A stretch of DNA of 25,669 nt, taken from Eutrophocola sp965661105. Lineage in GTDB: Bacteria; Pseudomonadota; Gammaproteobacteria; Pseudomonadales; Pseudohongiellaceae. A model generated the notes under the pieces. The model made no database searches. It was given only the letters and a program-made list of their open reading frames with translations, and had not been told where the DNA came from. This document shows positions 22,719 to 25,669 of this stretch, piece by piece. Numbering within the stretch: the first letter of the stretch is position 1; every line of letters starts with the position of its first letter. The stretch covers positions 1 to 25,669 of the forward strand of contig CBFICR010000040.1 in the NCBI GenBank assembly GCA_965661105.1, read 5' to 3'. Made by a program: the position numbers and the translations under genes.

Positions 22719-23750
22719 ATGAGGGGAATTATTCATCTGTTGGCTATTGGCATTTTTATTTCAAACGCCGTTTGTGTCTTCGCCCACCACAGCACAGTGG
22801 CTATTTATGATGCATCGAAACGCATTGAAGTCACTGGCACGGTCACATCAATATCCTGGCGCAACCCCCACGGACGGATTGTTCTTGATGTAAAGGATGA
22901 CGACGGCAAGCTGGTGGAATGGGAGGCGGAAGTGGCCTCCATAAGCGTGCTTCGAAACAGGGGAGTAAGATCGGATGTGATCAATGTTGGTGATGTGATC
23001 ACTATTGCCGGTCAGCCCTCGCGTCGCAATCTGCCTGTTATTTTTGGTACCAATGCGCTGTTGCCCAGTGGTTATGAATTTGATTTTGGCTCCGGTAGTG
23101 CCCATTTTCCTGAAGGTAAAAACGGCAACATTGTGGGTTACGAAACGCCGGATGTGGATGTCACTAACGCGATGGCATCAGCGGACGGAATTTTTCGTGT
23201 CTGGAGCACCATCATGAGTGATCCGGCAGCCTTTCCGATTTTCAAAGGTGACTATCCATTTAATGAAGCAGGACAGAAGGCGCTGGAAGCCTGGGATCCC
23301 AATAGTAATTCCCTGTTTCAGTGTGGTAACAAGGGCACGCCCCTGATCATGATCAGCCCCATCCCAATGGATTTTGTCCATCAGGGTGAAGACATTCTCA
23401 TGCGCATGGAAGAATATGATGCACGTCGGCTGATTCACATGTCAGCAGATGCCCGGGCACCTGAACAACATAGTCTGTTCGGATTTTCCCGCGGGTATTG
23501 GGAAAACGAGACGCTGGTGGTGGAAACCGATCATATCGCCTCCGGCTACTTTGACCACATGGGGGCGAAACAGAGTGAGCAGATATCCATCGTTGAACGT
23601 TTCATTCCCAATGCAGATTATTCGCGCCTGGATTATGAAATGACCGTGACAGACCCGGTATATTTTTCAGAACCTTTTACTCTAAAACGCTATTTTGTCT
23701 GGTATCCGGAAATGACCGTCCATGACTACGAATGTCTGGAGCGTTACTGA
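22719..23750 (+). CDS. Secreted two-part protein with N-terminal DUF6152-like domain
   Basis: A 343-residue exported protein. The signal peptide covers about 1-22 (cleavage FA|HH), placing HHS at or near the mature N-terminus. Residues 23-112 fit the DUF6152 pattern (HHSTVAIYDASKRIEVTGTVTSISWRNPHGRIVLDV, then VEWEAEVAS and GDVITIAGQPSRRN), an OB-like small domain common in marine and soil Proteobacteria. Residues about 150-343 form a second conserved-looking region (SLFQCGNKGTP, FSRGYWENETLVVETDHI, SEQISIVERF, YEMTVTDPVYFSEPFTLKRYFVWYPEM) that I have seen in periplasmic proteins of unknown function. No role is known. The start has a strong Shine-Dalgarno (AAGGGGG). It begins 43 bp after the DMT gene. 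Confidence 0.82.
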   Translation: MRGIIHLLAIGIFISNAVCVFAHHSTVAIYDASKRIEVTGTVTSISWRNPHGRIVLDVKDDDGKLVEWEAEVASISVLRNRGVRSDVINVGDVITIAGQPSRRNLPVIFGTNALLPSGYEFDFGSGSAHFPEGKNGNIVGYETPDVDVTNAMASADGIFRVWSTIMSDPAAFPIFKGDYPFNEAGQKALEAWDPNSNSLFQCGNKGTPLIMISPIPMDFVHQGEDILMRMEEYDARRLIHMSADARAPEQHSLFGFSRGYWENETLVVETDHIASGYFDHMGAKQSEQISIVERFIPNADYSRLDYEMTVTDPVYFSEPFTLKRYFVWYPEMTVHDYECLERY

Positions 23751-23967
23751 ACAGGGATAAGCAGTAAGCGCCAGAGACGTAGTCAGGGTTGTGTCGGCCT
23801 GTGGCGAACAGGGCTCGCTATTAAGAGTAGTGGGTGCAGGACTGCTTTCATGGGTCAAGTGTATTCAGATAAGCCTGGCAATCAGGTTTTGCACATCGAC
23901 ATGGCTCTCACTACAATCGCTTGATCATTGCGGTCATCGGGATCGCCTTCAGGGGGAATTGTCACTA

Positions 23968-25350
23968 ATGCGAACACTACGAATTTTTACCTTACTGATC
24001 ATTACGTCGGCGTCATTTGTGCAGGCACAGGATTTCTGGAGTGCCGAGGATCTCGGTGAATTGAGTAATAGTCTTTCCAGTCAGGTTGGCTCCAATAACG
24101 CCGCCATTCTCAACAATATTATTAATGAAGGTGGTTACTATGCTGCCATGGTGCACAGGGAGCCAGGGCCAGGGTTTTCGGAGCTGCACGCAGAAATGGC
24201 TGATATCTATTTTGTGACTGAAGGCAGTGCCACTATTTTTACCGGCGGCAGTATTGTTGATCCGACCGAGTCTTCAGCGGGCGAAATTCGTGGCAGCAGA
24301 ATAGAGGGGGGTGACTCTCGCTTGATCGGTGCCGGAGATATTGTTCATATCCCGGCGGGTTTGCCACATTATGTTCTTGTTGGTGAAGGTCAGGAAATCA
24401 CCTATTTCATTTTAAAGGCGAAAGGTTTGTTACCCGGTGAAAAAAGAGCCGCTATTTCTGCAATCCCGGGCGTCGTCAGGGAAGGTGCCACCTGGCAACA
24501 AGTGTGGTCAGATTATGTGACTGCAGATGGCATTCTGGGCACTGCCGATGGCGGCGTTATGTTTGCCCAGGAGCAGACCGATACCGTCAAGAAGCTTATT
24601 AACGGCAATGAATATACACTTTTTGAAAATACCAATGGTGGTGGCGCAGTTTCCCTGGATAATGATGGCAGGCTTTTTATTGCCGAGCGCGCCTGTAGCG
24701 AACCGCTGAATGATGAACTGGCAGGTTGTAACGAGTTGACCCGCATTGCGCAACTTGCGCCTGAATACCGCCTGCTGGCAAACAGTTTTGCTGATGGGGC
24801 ACCGCTGGGCAGAGTCAATGATCTTATCGCCGATGGCAGGGGCGGGGCGTTCTTTACTTCCCGAGGTGCATGGCATGTGAGTGCCGATGGTCAAATCAGT
24901 GTCGTGGCGGATGAGAATATTTCTTCCAACGGCATTATGCTTAACCGTGATGGTGATGTGCTTTATGTCACCAATAATACTGAAGTGCTGGCCTTTGATG
25001 TGCGCCGCGATGGCAGCGCCCGCAACCGTCGGGTATTTGCTGATCTCGATGGAGATAATGGTGGCGACGGTATGGCCATTGATAACGAAGGGCGCCTGTA
25101 TGTCACCGGGAATAAAGGGGTTCATGTCATTGATGAGGACGGTGAATATATTGGTCTTATACCCACACCGCGCCGGCCCATTACCATTGCCTTTTCCGGG
25201 CCAGACAAAAAGACACTCTACGCGCCCTCAATGGGGGCCATTGGCGCTGATGGTAAGCAATGGGCAACCCCCGAAGGCGTTCGCAATATAGCCATGACTA
25301 TCTATACCCTGGAAATGGAAACGGCAGGTTTCCTTGGCAGACCGAAATAA
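23968..25350 (+). CDS. Secreted cupin + SMP-30/gluconolactonase-like fusion protein
   Basis: The 460-residue product has a signal peptide (1-20, VQA|QDF), a cupin domain (about 45-155) and a C-terminal SMP-30/gluconolactonase-type beta-propeller (about 180-455). Cupin ligand positions can be seen in SELHAEMAD (H74, E76, possibly D79) and GDIVHIPAGLPHYVL (H134). Propeller metal-site motifs are RVNDLIADGRGG (N284), SSNGIMLNRDGDVLYVTNN (N321) and GDNGGDGMAIDNEGRLYVTG (D368), as in lactonases of this family. The frame is open from 23791, but 23968 is chosen because the signal peptide begins there, AGGGGG lies 11 bases upstream, and the upstream codons look non-coding. Likely a periplasmic lactonase or sugar-acid enzyme; substrate unknown. 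Confidence 0.85.
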   Translation: MRTLRIFTLLIITSASFVQAQDFWSAEDLGELSNSLSSQVGSNNAAILNNIINEGGYYAAMVHREPGPGFSELHAEMADIYFVTEGSATIFTGGSIVDPTESSAGEIRGSRIEGGDSRLIGAGDIVHIPAGLPHYVLVGEGQEITYFILKAKGLLPGEKRAAISAIPGVVREGATWQQVWSDYVTADGILGTADGGVMFAQEQTDTVKKLINGNEYTLFENTNGGGAVSLDNDGRLFIAERACSEPLNDELAGCNELTRIAQLAPEYRLLANSFADGAPLGRVNDLIADGRGGAFFTSRGAWHVSADGQISVVADENISSNGIMLNRDGDVLYVTNNTEVLAFDVRRDGSARNRRVFADLDGDNGGDGMAIDNEGRLYVTGNKGVHVIDEDGEYIGLIPTPRRPITIAFSGPDKKTLYAPSMGAIGADGKQWATPEGVRNIAMTIYTLEMETAGFLGRPK

Positions 25351-25384
25351 ACAACCCTGAAATTAATAGCATCGGAAAAAAAGT

Positions 25385-25633
25385 ATGCAGATAACCGTAG
25401 AGTTGAGTATGTACCCTTTTAAGGAAGACTATAAAACCCATATCAAGGCTTTTATTGATGAATTGAACAAGCGCACTGGCATGGTGATTACTACTTTTCC
25501 TACCTCGACCCTGGTGCATGGCGAATATGGCCATGTCATGGATACATTGAAAGAAATGATCGCCTGGAGTTATGAGATTCATGGCCGGCAGGTGTTCGTG
25601 GCAAAGTTTATTCCGGGGCATGAGCTGGACTGA
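25385..25633 (+). CDS. Small thiamine-binding (YkoF/MTH1187-type) family protein
   Basis: An 82-residue ferredoxin-like-fold protein: MQITVELSMYPFKEDYKTHI opens a beta-alpha-beta unit, VITTFPTSTLVHGEYGHVMDTLKEMI and QVFVAKFIPG complete it. This is the pattern of the MTH1187/YkoF thiamine-binding superfamily, whose members often lie beside vitamin B1 transport genes. No TPP riboswitch is visible in the 34 bp before it or in the 217-bp gap before the cupin fusion gene. It probably shares a transcript with the following gene, which starts 3 bp after its stop. Assignment is from remembered family pattern. Confidence 0.8.
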   Translation: MQITVELSMYPFKEDYKTHIKAFIDELNKRTGMVITTFPTSTLVHGEYGHVMDTLKEMIAWSYEIHGRQVFVAKFIPGHELD

Positions 25634-25636
25634 TTA

Positions 25637-25669
25637 ATGCAAAGCCCTGAAATAGTTGCCGTAATTCTG
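25637..25669 (+). CDS. 5' end of a gene, possibly a PnuC/PnuT-type vitamin transporter
   Basis: An ATG at 25637 opens a frame that runs to the window edge and gives MQSPEIVAVIL. PnuC-family transporters commonly start with a similar PLEIIAVI motif at the head of their first membrane helix, and some of them (PnuT) carry thiamine, which would fit the thiamine-binding-type protein just upstream. Eleven residues are too few for a firm call. Confidence 0.35.
   Translation, partial: MQSPEIVAVIL

Noticed and set aside
23791..23967. Extended N-terminus of the cupin-SMP-30 protein from a GTG at 23791
   Set aside because: The 59 extra residues would bury a clear signal peptide; a good Shine-Dalgarno precedes the ATG at 23968.
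23751..25384. TPP riboswitch before the thiamine-binding-type gene
   Set aside because: The gaps at 23751-23967 and 25351-25384 show none of the conserved CUGAGA or ACCUGA-type TPP elements in order.

Overview
The window reads as a chromosomal segment of a free-living, probably marine gammaproteobacterium. The evidence is gene content: exonuclease I, DinG, YghU-type and CGFS thiol proteins, class Ia ribonucleotide reductase with a double ATP-cone NrdA and an N-terminally extended NrdB of the kind seen in Pseudomonas-like bacteria, and NrdR and DnaA-like sites before nrdA. GC content is moderate. No rRNA, tRNA, CRISPR array, transposase or prophage gene is visible.

Layout. (1) 1-1095: a secreted DUF4159 protein on the minus strand, with a perfect 11-copy GAGACTT array just beyond its 3' end and a degenerate heptamer array upstream of it. 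(2) 1096-8303, plus strand: sbcB, a translationally coupled Nramp-like transporter, a PlsC-type acyltransferase, dinG and yghU. A clean hairpin terminator at 8335-8364 separates this block from the minus strand. (3) 8396-19156, minus strand, read from high to low coordinates: argD-argF (4-bp overlap), an ABC ATPase, an 867-bp nrdA control region, nrdA, nrdB, a small coiled-coil gene, a small helical gene, a secreted cyclophilin and cysC. (4) 19492-25669, plus strand: an orphan hydantoinase-B-type protein, grxD, a structured leader, a DMT exporter, a secreted DUF6152 protein, a secreted cupin + SMP-30 fusion, a small thiamine-binding-type protein, and the first 11 codons of a further gene that looks PnuC-like.

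How they fit together: most genes are housekeeping (DNA repair, dNTP synthesis, arginine synthesis, redox). The most informative non-coding DNA is the nrdA upstream region. It holds two NrdR-like boxes 31 bp apart, a perfect solitary NrdR-type palindrome about 260 bp further upstream, several DnaA-like boxes, and a 17-bp-stem hairpin inside a predicted 540-nt leader. A second interesting non-coding stretch lies before the DMT exporter, where a GC-rich inverted repeat with a T-run coincides with a sigma70-like promoter and follows a possible 24-codon leader ORF. I see no unmistakable new defence or mobile system. The best candidates for something undescribed are the heptamer repeat family and these two leader regions.
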